A DNA stretch of 64,000 bases from Nereocystis luetkeana. Taxonomy: Eukaryota > Sar > Phaeophyceae > Laminariales > Laminariaceae. The DNA is taken from the NCBI GenBank assembly GCA_031213475.1, contig JARUPZ010000014.1, forward strand, positions 1,302,001-1,366,000. The letters run 5' to 3'. The notes beneath the pieces are model-generated. The model was not told where the DNA came from and did not search any database. It saw nothing but the letters and a program-made list of their open reading frames with translations. Of this stretch, positions 1-12,800 are shown piece after piece. Within the stretch, counting starts at the first letter, position 1; each line of letters begins with the position of its first letter. Position numbers and translations under genes: made by a program.

Positions 1-740
1 TTTTGCCGTAGAGCGTCGACAGTTTCAGCTTTGGATATCATCAACTTAAGAAACGGCAGTGTCAACCTCAGGTGGTTAACAATATTTTCGATTGCCAGGT
101 AGTTTTTTTTGTCACCTTGCGGAAACGGCAGTTTCAACACAAAGCGTCGACGGGCGACAGTTTTGAGCTTTGTTTGTATATCGTCACCTTTAGAAACGAA
201 AGTGCCAATCTCAGGCGTCGACATGTTGTAGATTTGCATCGTTGTCACCTTTGCGCAAACGGCAGTTTCAATACCAAGCGTTGACAGTTCAGCCTTGAAT
301 CTCGTCGCCTTAAGAAACGTCAGTGTCAAGCGAAGGCATCGACAGTTTCATTTCAGTTTATCGTCACCTTAAGAAACGGCATTGTCAATCTCAGCGTCGA
401 CGTTTCCATGTATACATTTTGTGCCAGCCTTGAAGTAACGGCAGATTCGATTTCAAGCGTCGGTAGTTTCATCTTCGTACACCGTCACCGCAAGAAACGG
501 GAAGTGTCAATCTCAGCGTCGACAATTTTCTATTCCTAAAAAAAAACTACCAGAGTATGTCAGCTGTGAGTTCAACCGATCGTTGAATGAGGTCACACCT
601 GAAGTGTCGGCAGTTTCATTTTTAAGCGTCAACAGTTTCATCATGGTCTATATCGTCTCCTAACAGCCCCCCGCCCCGATGAAAACGGAAGTGATTTCAA
701 CCCTGAATAACCCTACCAGGTATCTTGAAAACTCTATGCG
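1..740. repeat. Minisatellite of about 60-65 bp unit
   Basis: Recurring phrases GAAACGGCAGT, CAATCTCA, GCGTCGACAGTTTCA and ATCGTCACCTTAAG are repeated about ten times with divergence. The array continues off the left edge and lies in the last visible receptor intron. Confidence 0.8.
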
Positions 741-754
741 ACGGCAGTATCAAT

Positions 755-1045
755 CACAAGCGTGGACCTCGGACAGATCATCTACAGATAGATCATGATC
801 TAGATCATCTACCTGTAGTCCCTCGCCCGCCGTTGTGAGAGGCTGTGCAGGATCTACCTTGCAGGGCAGATCCAAGCCAACATTTGCTAGATTGTACAGA
901 ATATACGGGTCCCACCCGGCGACATGAGCTAAATCATATGTGTACATGATCGGGCACAGATCTGCCTTGAAGCATCTAGATCATTTTCTGCAGATGGTCT
1001 GCAGATGATCTGCATATGATCTGAAAATGATCAGTCGGAGGTGTG
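755..1045 (-). mobile_element. GATC-rich dispersed element (family Z), copy 1
   Basis: Matches the family consensus read on the minus strand: GATCTAGCTCATGT..CGGGTGGGA..GGTTGG..GATCCTGCACA..AACGGC, framed by AGATCATCTACAGATAGATC-type ends. Similar copies lie near 17.2, 21.0, 23.5, 24.2, 26.6, 42.2, 55.1, 59.6 and 63.5 kb. No clear terminal repeats or coding capacity. Confidence 0.7.
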
Positions 1046-3687
1046 CAACAGTTTCAGCCTAGGTAGACATGAAATGTTTCAGCCTTGGTAAACATAAAAT
1101 GCCACTCTCTCTCCATACATACGGAACTTTTGGATTAAATATTAATACCAGTATGAAAACCTCAAAATTTCAGGATGATAGGGGGTTCGGTTCTGCCTCA
1201 GGGAGGGAGGGGGGGGGCGGAAAGGGAGGAGGGGGCAGGGGGAGGGTGTACTCGGCTTCATGCACGGCCGTAGTGGTATGATCATGGACCCTCGCACCCC
1301 TACAATGTCGGGACGGAGCATCTCGGGCGATCGCCGACCAGAAAGATACTGCATGGGCGCGCAAAGCGCCGTGAGGTGTTCGGCGAGTCGCATGTCGGGT
1401 GAGCCGCACCTTCTACCAAGAATAGCTTGTGAGGCGGACGGAGGGGGAGGGGGGCGGGGGCTTCCTGAATTCAGGCAATGAATATTGACACCAACACACA
1501 GCGAAATTGCTACCGTAGTAATGTGACTTTTTTCTGGAGGGAAGGAGGGGGGGGGGGGGTACTCATGTTCATTCATGGCCATAGTCGAACAACCATAGAC
1601 CCTCGCATCCCTCCAACGCTTGGGTGGAGCTTGAACTCATGCTGTAAGCATTGGCACCAACTATTGGTAGACAAATACAGTGCCACGACAGCAGTGCAGC
1701 GATACGAGCGGTACAAGGTTCCCCTCCGGAAAGTGTCTAGGGGAGTGGCGCAAGAACGAATCACGAATGATAAAACACTCGTATGAAATACCTGCACACC
1801 TGTTTGGAACATCCCACCCATCATTGTGATTGTGAATAACACACACAAACATATTCATGAGGACAGAACTGCTGTACCGCTGCTGCTGTTAGAACAGTTT
1901 GTGGGAATAGTGTCATTACTTATTCATATAAAAAGGAGGGTACCGGTAACACAGGTACTGCTATACCTGGTACAGTATAGGCCCGCCAAGAAAAAAGCGC
2001 CCATTAAAAAAGAAGGTAATGCTCACTTTTTGGAGAACGCTAAGAAAATTGGCTCAAGAAAACCGCCCAGTGGTAACCTCTGCACTAAATCCTATGTAAA
2101 AGCCGATGTTCAAGGTTGCTTCAAGATGTCGCCCCAATAAGAATCTTAGGCTTAAAATCCTGCTGTACGTCCCCTTTCGGTTGACTGAAAAAATCACACC
2201 GCTATTATACTACTATTACGTGTTCTCTGTTCCCTGTAGGAAAAGCCCCGTATTAATAGTGTGCAGCAGCAACAGTAGGGTAAACAGCAGCCAGTGCTTT
2301 GTCGTACGATAATTGTGCGAACGACGTACGTATAAAATACGTAGTGTACATGACATGATTTCATACCTGGTGGTATGAGAGTTTTTACACCAAGAAAAAA
2401 AAGAAAAAAAAAGTCAGCAGACTGCAGCAAGCCGAGCAAGTAGCTGTGTGCCTGGTGCGTAGCGGCCAACACGACAACAGCAACGAGCAACAGGTCCTCG
2501 TCGGCACATACTTGCTGACGGCTGGCCTCTCCACTGCTGCAAGCATCGCACCACTGCTTCACTGTTGCTGCTCTGCTGCTGTCTATCTATAGCAAAAAAA
2601 AGGAGAAGAGCACGCCAGCAGCAGCAGCGGCGGTAGAAATCAATTTGTGCGGTCACACACACCAAAGATGTCAGGAGACATGTCAATCAAGGCAAAACGT
2701 TAACTGTCACCAAGGGTGTAGGGTGTAGGGCCGAGTGTTCTACACTAAAACCTAGTAGTATTTTGGTGTCAGTCGAGGCATGTCAAGGCATACTTACTTT
2801 CCATTATGGGCTAAAAGTTATGTTTTCCTGGCATATTTATTACCTGATACACAGCAAGCACAGACAGTCTCCATCTACCGTACAGCGCGCGGCTCTACCG
2901 CACGTGCATGGTGTTGCCGACTGTTGATGCTGCAGTTAGCTGTCAGTCAGCACGCTCTCTACCCTTCCCGTGTTGATGTCTGTTGCCGGAGTCGCACTGC
3001 TATGTGCAACAGCCCCAACATGTTGTACCATCGCACGATCGCGCACAGCGTCAGTGAGAGAGGTGTGTGTTGTTGCGGGATGATCGATCTCGGGTCAGAA
3101 AAAAGGAGATACCCACAGCAATACAGCAGCATGTAGGCCTGCCACACGTGCCCGTGGCTGCTGACCACTGTGCTGCTGCTGCTGGACGGCAGGGCTGTAG
3201 TGCTGTATGCAGTCACGCTCTCTGCTCTGCTGCTGTATCGGACTGTCTGCTGTGTGTATTGTGTGTTGTGTTCAGACGCAAAAAAAACGTACCTGGTACA
3301 GGTACGTACTACGAGTACATTAAATACCTAAAAGATGACGACATTTCAGAGGTACGTGCGTACAAAATAAGGCCTCTCGTGCAGAAACCAGGGAAATCGT
3401 CTTATCCACTCCCGCCGGAAAAAAAAAACTTTGAGCGCCTGCCACGGGCTCCAGAGTATACGGATCGCGCCGAGACCTCGACCGATGTGTCCGGCCGGGC
3501 TTCATGTGCCCGAGTACTTGGTATTTTGCCGAAAAGTGCTTGTACGAAGACAAAAGTTGGCAAAAGTACGAAAAATTGACAAACATACGTATACATATAC
3601 TATTGCTCGCACGGCATTGTACTAGAGGGATGGAGGCAGGGAGGGAGGGAGGGAGGGATGGAGGGATGGAGGAAGGGAGGGGGCTAC

Positions 3688-3838
3688 CTGAGTGCGGGCG
3701 GCATCGTCCCCCTTCCCTGTAGCCTCGCCAAAGTCGGTGATTTTGACGTTGAAGTCGTGGGTCACCAGGATGTTCTGGGGCTTGAGGTCTCTGTGGATAA
3801 CGCAGTTTTGCACCGAGTTGGACAGCTCGTCAAAGTAC
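3688..3838 (-). CDS. Receptor kinase exon 14: catalytic and DFG loops
   Basis: Residues 1439-1488 after one base completing Arg1438. Acceptor ccgtctttggccag, donor CAG|GTAGCC (phase 0). It has SVQNCVIHRDLKPQNILV and FNVKITDFGEAT: catalytic Asp, Lys and Asn and the DFG Asp are all present, so an active kinase is expected. The activation segment end, APE motif and C-lobe are missing because they lie left of base 1; I found no match to them between 1 and 3687. Confidence 0.92.
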
Positions 3839-6800
3839 CTGGCCAAAGACGGGGCACGCGCAGGTCGTGATGCACAAAAACGGGACGGTGTTAGTCAATA
3901 CTATACTGGACCTGGCACCCGGTACGTTGCCACGGGATGGAGATAAGGATAAGGATGGCGTGGAACATGGGTACGGGGTGGTACTATGGATAGTCGGGTA
4001 CATTGGTACGGGATGGTAATACTGATGGTCTAAATAGTGCATTGACACGGGATGGGATTGTGAACAGCCGAGTCTAATACTGGTTCGTTGATATGGGATG
4101 GTAATACGACCAGTCGAGTCATGTAAATTGATAAGGGAGGACATGCTATCAACACATCGACACAACTAAGCGATACCGTATGCATAGTCTGGTACATCAC
4201 CACAGGGTTGTATTAGACAGTAAGGATAGTCTAGTACATGGATACGGATGATAATATCAATAGTACACTGATACGGGATGGGAATATGACAGCCGAGTCT
4301 AGTACAATGATAAGGGATAAGGGATGGTGTGGTATCAATACATTGATATGGTTTGGCAATTAGTCTACCTAGTACATTGCCACGGGGTGGTAATAGGAAG
4401 AGTCTAGTACATATCCAACAGGTGTTGGGATGGTTATATCAACAGTCGAGTCTGCAGTAGTACATCGACACGGGATGGCATGGTTTCAATGCATTGATAC
4501 GGGATGGCAAACAGCATTACTGCATGCTCAGGTCGAGTATATTGCCACGGGATGGTAATATGAAGAGTCCATTACATTGGTACCGTATGGTAATATGAAC
4601 ACACGAGCCTCTTAATATAATAGTACATTTGACACAGGATGGTATGGTATTAATACATTGATCTGGGATGGCAATTGGAATGCATACGCAGTTTACAGTA
4701 GTAGTGCATCGACACGAAACGGTGATACAAACAGTCTACTTTGTAGTACATTCATACGGGATGATAAATACGAATAGTGCAAGTGCATTGATATCGGAGG
4801 GTGCCATAGGGTAATATTAATAGTCTACAAGAGTACGTTCATACGGGACGGTGTTACCATTTGCAGACTCGAGGTGTTTGTGGACTGCGCGGTGAGGTCT
4901 GCATCGAATTCGACAGCTCGACGAAGAGGCCGTGATGAAGAACTACCCGCCGGGGCACATAGAACGCCTCAGGGAGAAACGTGCCTACACTCTTTACGCA
5001 CCCCCGTGCCGTTACACAGTAATCTCGCACGCCGCCACGACTACCACGACCACCATGAAACATCAACAACAACCGCCGCCACCAACCAACAACACAACAA
5101 TAACAACAGCAATAACACAACAATAACAATAACAACAGCAACAACAATAACAAAGCAACAACAACAACAACAGCAACAACACCAAACAACAAAAATGGAT
5201 CGTACCTGAATCGATGAAGGTACGCCATTCCTGTGGCGATGCCCACGCACATGTCATACTTCTGGTCCTTCCAAGTCAGCCTCGGACCCTCCTCCAGCAC
5301 GGTTGCAAGGTTTCCCCTCTGCACGTACTCCACCTACACACCACAACGCGTCATGCCACGGCATGTCGCGGCATGTCACGACACGTCACGTCATGTCGCG
5401 TCATATCCCGTCATATCACGACAAGCCCTGTTATGCCCCGTGATGTCACGGCATCTCACGTCGTACGCCGTAATATCCCGTATAGTCACGTCATACCGGT
5501 CATGTCATGGCATGCCATGTTTTTTTTTGTTCTCTCATCATCACTTCTACTTCCAGGTTGACTCGTAGGAGGTTCTACCCTCAGCGATCTTCTGTACAAG
5601 CCGTGGTCACAGGTGCCGTCCCTCCCCCCCCCCGGTGCGTGCCTTCATTTTTAACGCGCATACCTCGTAGGGTTCAGCAGTCCCACCGCTCGTCGACTTT
5701 AATCGAATGTTTGCTAATTCACGCTCTCGCGCTTTCCGCTAATAATTTTCATGCAAAGAAAAAGACCCTACGAGTATGCACTCGGTGAGACCCGAACCCA
5801 CGAAATTGATCTTGGTAGGCAAGCGGACCACCTACCAAGCCATCGGGGGCGTGTCATGGTTTTACCACGGCGTGTTCCGTCATATCACGTCATCCCACAT
5901 CATATCCCGTCATGTCCCGTCCTGCTATGGTATGCCCCGTCATCTCCCGTCATGTCAACTCGGATCCCGTCATGTCACGGCATGTCTCGTCATGAACCAA
6001 GAAAGATGGAAACAAAAAAAATCACAAAAATCACGAAAAATTGAAGAAAAAAAAAGAAGTACCAATAGACGTTTGTACAAAACAAATAGTACGAATATAT
6101 TAAAATAAAAACAGAATCAAGAATAAATAAGATCTACTGTACAACCCGGGGTCTCACGATCATCATGAGCCGCCTTCCTCGCCAAGTTGCTCCTAGCAAG
6201 CGCACGATGTTCGGGTGGTCCAAATCCTGCGTGGCGTTATCAGGCAAAGGGGGAACCAAGCGAATCCGGGGGGACATTGTTCGGGGTAGCATGCGTGGAA
6301 ATATAATAGACGAGAGATGCCCCGACCGTAAAACACGTACCAGGGTGGACGAAAAATGTACGCACCGCTTGGCATTCATTTTTACAACCCAACGTTGCTT
6401 ATGTTTCGGCCCATAGTCCATAGTGGTACATCAGTACATCATATTTACCGAACCTCCGCCGAAACAAGAAGGGGGGGCGGGGGGAGGAAGGGAGGGAGGA
6501 AAGAAGAAAGGGAGCAAAAAAAAATCCAAGTAGAATTGAAGGGGGGGGGGATGTACTCATTTGTTGCTTGCCTTAACTCATTTGACCATTGACCACGCAT
6601 CCCTTTCGAGACGGGGCAGAAGTGGGGGGGGGGGGGTCTGAACTCATAATCATGCATGGCCGTAATCGGACGGATCGGGGTAAATCCATCCTCCAAGGGA
6701 GCGGGATCGCTCAAGACAGCGGGGGAGGGGGGCTTTCTGAGGGGTGGAGGGCGTGAAATTGCAAGACCATGTCAGGGTACGTACAAAAACATACCCGGGA

Positions 6801-9800
6801 TATTTTCCCTGATATCACCCTCCAAAGAACTTTTGTGGGTTCTGTAGGGCATTCATACCCGTACCCGGAAATTCTATAAGTTACGTACGACACTCATACC
6901 CGTACAAGGAACTTCTGTAAGATGTACTTGTACGACATTCATACCCGGACCCGGACCTTCTGTAAGTTCTGTGCGCTCGAGCCACAATAACTGCCTGTGA
7001 GTTATGTACGTCTGAGCCACAATACCCGGAACTTCTGTGAGTCCTGCACGACTACAATACCTGTACCCGGAACTTCTGTGAGTTCTGTACGCCTGTGCCA
7101 CGATACCAGGAACTTGTGTGAGTCCTGTACGATATTCATGCCCGTACCCGGAACTTCCGTGAGTTATGTGTGACATTCATACCCGTACCCGGAACTTCTG
7201 TGAGTTCTGTACAACCGTGCCGCAATACCCGGGGTACGGGTACAACATTTTTATAACCGTACCCGGAACTTCTGCAAGTCCTGCAAGTCTTCCACACCCG
7301 TACCCGGGATCCAAACTCTAAAGTACAGAAAATTCCCTTGGAAAAATCGCTACCATGTCACAAGACGATGAACAACCGACCACCGTTCTCCCCTACCCCC
7401 TCGAAAAAAAGCCATCCACCTTCATGATGATAACCTCAACCAGACGCGCTGACATCGTGCAGCACCGAAAAGAAAAGCCACCCACCTTCATGATGAGAAT
7501 ATCCAACCAGAAGCGCTTTCCGCCTTACATCGTGCACACACACCCCTCTCCCCTCCCCTCTCCAAAGAAGCCACCCACCTTCATGATGAGAACCTCAGAC
7601 CAGAAGCGCTTCAAAGTCTGCCGTCTGACATCGCGCAGGACCTTCACCGCCACCCCCATCCCGCCACCCCCCACCCTCAACCCCATCTTCTCGCCCCTCC
7701 TCCTGAGGTTGGCAATGGTCTTGCTTTCACGGTCGGTGGCGCCTTCAAATCTCTCTTGAACTCCTGCGCCCAAAACGCGACCTTTTCTCACTTCCGCGAA
7801 GGACCCGGAACCGATTATCTCGCCCAAAGCAATGTGGTCGGCGTAGATTTCCACCTTAGAAGGGTGGAGGGAGGGGGGGGTACTCATTTGTTGCTTGCCT
7901 TCGTAATTTGACCATTGACCACGCATCCCTTCCGAGGCGGCGCACCGTTCCTAGTCCTAACAGGGACACCTACAACAGTTGGGCGCTCACTACGCTGTTT
8001 CCTTAATCCCCTTCCTGTTTCGCCGCCTGTGGCCACCATTTCCGAGGGTAGCGATCGTTTTTTCGCTACTGTTACGGGGGACCATATTTAATACCTGGTA
8101 GGACCTATGGCACACAAAAAAAAACTATATATTTCAATATTATTACTATAAATATTCGGTCCTATTTACTATGGCCCCCCGTAATATATAGCCAGTGTGC
8201 CAAACTGTTCCATGTCACATTCGTCTACATTTCCTCATGTCTTCCAACACATCCCGTCCCTCCTTGTACATGTCACGTCTTGCCATCGAGGGAAAGGAAG
8301 GGTAACGAGACAGGGAGAGAAGGGTTTGCTGCATCCTATAGTACTAAGAACCGCATGTACGGCGGACTAGCTTGCAAACGGCTGACCGCGTCGAAGGAAT
8401 TGATTCGTTTGCTGGATGGGGATAGCAATGGGCGTACTATGTAACTGTCTCGTGGGTGCCCTACCATATATACACTACGCGATACGATCATTCTCCTTGC
8501 GCCGAGTTAAGGCCCTCCCGCGCAAATGATCTGACTAGATCGCCAGCCGTGGTGACCGCAAAAAAAAAAAAAAAAAACGGTACCCTGGCTCTTTAAGGGC
8601 CCATCTTAACGGGGAACGCTCAATTTCGTAATTTGGAAATAAAATAAAAAAAACCAATGAAATTTAATTTGATTTTGACAAAAAACGTGTTGGTGTCCTA
8701 TTGGGAAACGGCGTTTTAATTGTCAAACAAACATGAAACCGGAATAAACCTGGAATAACGCACTATGTCACACAACGCCGAGCCGACAAACAGCGACGAG
8801 CGCAGACGAGAACGAAGGCTTGCGTTGTCGCGTGCGCGCCGCCGCCAGCCCCTTTTTCTTTTAGATGGCGCAGGATAGGAAGCTATCACTCTCAGGGTGT
8901 CTTGGGTGGGCGGAGGGAGCCCTCGAGCGCCACGTGCGGGGACAGCAGCGGTGATGCAGCTATCGAGGTCTAGAGGGTATCCTCGTTTTTTTTTGCTCGT
9001 TTGCTCGGTCTTCGTGATGGTTGACCGATCGAGCAGGCCGAAAATAGGAAATTGGGCTTGAGGCCGCCATGAATTGTTTAGAGACGCCACCGCCGGGGTA
9101 CGATGTGCTATGGTCTGTGGGCGTGGGCGCGGCTATTGCTCCGGTCACCTCTCGTTGAGGTTCGCGTTTTATCGGCTCAGTCGTTGTCATCGAAGCGACC
9201 AATAATCATCCCAGACTCCACCGGGGGTGCTGACCCCACCATGAACATGCTACATAAAGGCTGATCAACTCCCAAATTCCAGACTGAAATTAAAAAAATC
9301 ATACCTGGTACGAAAAAAGTCCTAAAAAGACTTTTCACTGCAATTTTGTAATTTGCCTCGAGAATGCCTGCTTGGTGATTCACTCTTCTTCGGCCAATCA
9401 GATGCAAATTTAATTCGTTTTTTTTTGTTTTTTAATCAAATTGAAAAAAAAAAGTCCTCGATAACGTCGGCCCTAAGGGCCGTTCCCAACGAACAAAAAA
9501 AAACACGATTCGTGACTTTTTGGCATGACAAAGCTGCTGGATCACGATCCGTGACATTTAAGCTCTAACGAAAAAAGCCGAAAAACGTCACGTTTCGTGA
9601 TATTTTAATCAGTAAAAATCCCGATATTTCAAATCCAACGGTTTTTTGCGGGTCGAGCCAACTCTCGCGAGTGGGGCACAGACAGGCCGGGCCGGGCCGA
9701 CCGCGCGTGGCCCGTCCCGTGATATATTCGAATCACGGGCCGAAGCCTGACCCAGCCTGCAAGATTCTAATCCCACCGACCGTCGGCCAAGCCCGGTCCG

Positions 9801-12800
9801 CGAGATTCCATCTCGCAGGCCGTCTGCCCGGCCTGGCCTGTGATATTCTCAGACCTTTTTCGCGTTCGTCCTCGAGCTGTGGCTCCTCCGCCTCGAATTT
9901 TCGAGGCCACAACGTGCTCGTTAGCCCGCGCCCAGCGGTGTCTTTGGGTAGCCGCCTGTTGCCCAACGTGCGGCGTACAAAGCAGAGCCTGCCATGCCCC
10001 CAAACCGGCCTTCGGATATTGTTGGTGCGCGTGGGTTGCGTAGTGCCTTGATCAGGCGTATTTCGAGACACGACAAAAGTCACGAATCGTGATTTTGTGT
10101 TTTAGGGAAAAGCTGAGAAAGATGGCGTCATGAACCGTGATATTTGTTGGTTGTCATGTTCACAATTCACGGCAACAAAATCACGATTCAAGATAAAAAT
10201 ATCACGAATCGTATTTTCCTTCTGTTCAATAGGAATGGCCCTAACTCCCGCAGTACGAGGCCTGTTTTAAACAGCATCGTCGACACCTGACGCCAACACG
10301 TCTCCATACACAAATTACATATATATAAACGTAAACGGGGGGGGGGGGGGGGGCTTAAATTAACCTGTTGCACCCGTCTTACCATGTATATATAAACGTA
10401 AACGGGGGGGGGGGGGGGGCTTAAATTAACCTGTTGCACCCGTCTTGACACCTTGCACTCACCTCTTCCAGAGCCTTCCTGGCGCGGGGGCTGATCTGCC
10501 TGATCTCGTCGTGCACAATCTTGACGCGCTCTTCCGAGAGGGGGGTGAACGCCGGAAACTTGTAGGACTCGCTGTCACCCCCACTCTCATCGCCACCGCC
10601 ACCGTCAACGCCACCGTCAGGGTCTCCATCTCCGCGATCAAGGCCACCGTCACCGCAGTCCAGGTCGCCGTCAACGCGGTCCAGTTCATCGTCACCGAAG
10701 TCAAGGTCACCGTCACCGCGGTCAAGGTCGCCGTCACGACGGTCAAGGTCATCATCACCGTCGCTACCCCCATCCGAAGGCTCGACGCTAGACGCCCCTT
10801 CCAGGGCAGCTCCGTCTGACCAACTCGATCCCTCCTCCGACTGCGCCGACCCCGATACCATGCCCATCCCGTGAGTCGGCGTTGACTCGCCGCTCCTGTC
10901 CCCACCCATCCCGGGCACGGAAGGAGGACAGAGATCATGCAAATAAGCGGGGGGAGGGGGGGGGGGGTCGAACTCATTTATTGCTAGCCTTAGTCAACTT
11001 TACCATTAACCACGCATCCCTACTCCTGATGAAGACACCTCCAACATTTTTGACGCTCATCACGCTTTTTCCACATATTATATATAACTTTTTTGCTTAT
11101 CCCATCCCCTTCCTGTTTCGCCGTGATGCCAAGATGGGCGGAGATCATGCAAACACGGGGAGGGGAGGGGGCGTACTCATTTGTTGCTTGCCTTAGTCAT
11201 TTGACCATTGACCACGCATTCCTTTCGAGACGGAGCACCGTTCCTACTCCTAAAAGAGAAACCTCCAACATTTGGGCGCTCATTACGTTGCTTCCATCTA
11301 CCAGGTAACACATAGAAACTTGTTCCTATTCTTATCCCCTTCCTGTTTAGCCGCCTGCGGCCACCATCCATCTCCTAGGACAGGGATCGTTTTCTCGCTG
11401 CTATCTAGTGTGTCAAACTCCTCCATGTCACATTCGTATATTTCCCTCATCTCCTCATCTAACACATCCCGTTCCTCCTTGTACATTTCACATTCTCCTA
11501 CCATGTGAGTTCTACTCTCTATTTCTTTGCCACACGGGCACATCTGTGCATCTACTTCCTCCTCCCCCCGGCTACTGGTATACCTCTTTCTTCCTTCTGG
11601 CAGGTCCAGGTCACCTACACGAATTCGCAGTTTCAGTTTTGCGAAGTCCATTGGGCCGTGCAACTACCTTTTCATTCCTGTGATTTCGCTAAATCCTCCG
11701 TCTATCGCCAAGTGTTTTTCCGGGGGTCATGCAAAGAACGGGGGAGGTCAATAGAAAGTCGGGAGGGGGGGTCATCTACTAGGGCTGTGAGTAGCCTGAC
11801 TAGAAGTCGCCGACTAGTTGTTAGTTGGCTCGGCATTGCTGCTAGGGCTGTGAGTTGGCTGCCATGAATCACCAACTAATTGTTACTGTAGTTGGCTAGT
11901 ATTGCTACTAGGGCTGTGAGTTGAGTGACAATGAGTCGGCAACTAGTGTCGGCAACTAGTGATTAGTTGGCTAGATATTGCCATGACGGGGGACCATAGT
12001 AAATAGGACCTATGGTACCCACAAAAACCTCTATATTTACCTATTTTCACGAAGAATATTTGGTCCTATTTACTATGGTTCTCCGAAATATTAATACTAG
12101 GGCTGTGAGTTGGTTGAATATGAACCACCGACTAGTTATTACTTGGCTAGGTAATACTACTAGTCAGTAGTTGGCTACCTGGTAGGTAATGCAGTTACCG
12201 GCAGTACTACGAGTCGCTCGCGGTATTTTGCGGAGTTCTGCGAGCTCATCATATCATCATATCTGACTGACACGTTGATTGTAGCTTGACGGCCTTTTTT
12301 TATTGCTGAAGGAATAAGCCAGTTACTTGACTTTATTTCTTTCCCCTAACAGCCGTACAAAACATAACTTATATAAGTGTCACTGGAACAATTATCCGAG
12401 CCGAGTAGACTCCTTTTTTTCTAAGCAGTGATGTCGGATTACGTCGGTACGTCCTGACGGCGAGTCGTTCCGGGGATAAGTAAGAGGACCGGGCAGGCGA
12501 AATTACGCGACGTCCCCAGTCTCATATGAACAAACACCATGAAAACCTATCTGAAACCCCTTAATTTCTTATTCCCAGCAGCCACATTTGAACTTCAAGC
12601 TTGCGTTTCGATCCTACCGGGGATTTCTCTTGAACGTCCCCTGTTTCGGTCGTAATTCCCCGTAACCCCGTCTTTTTATGATTTTACCGTAATACGCTAT
12701 TCGGCCGTAATTACCCGTATCCACGCCTTTGTATGATTTTACCGTAATACGAATACGCTTTTCCGGCCGTAATCCGATATCATTGGTTCCAGTTGCTGTT

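Larger units (their letters stand above)
1..3687 (-). other. Receptor kinase intron 14 (incomplete)
   Basis: After the minisatellite and family Z copy come two LINE-like 3' ends (about 1200-1600), a half copy of a TIR element (2660-2800), and CAGCAG-rich sequence (2400-3240). No exon with the kinase APE, DxW or R motifs is visible on the minus strand, so the next exon should lie beyond base 1. Confidence 0.6.
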
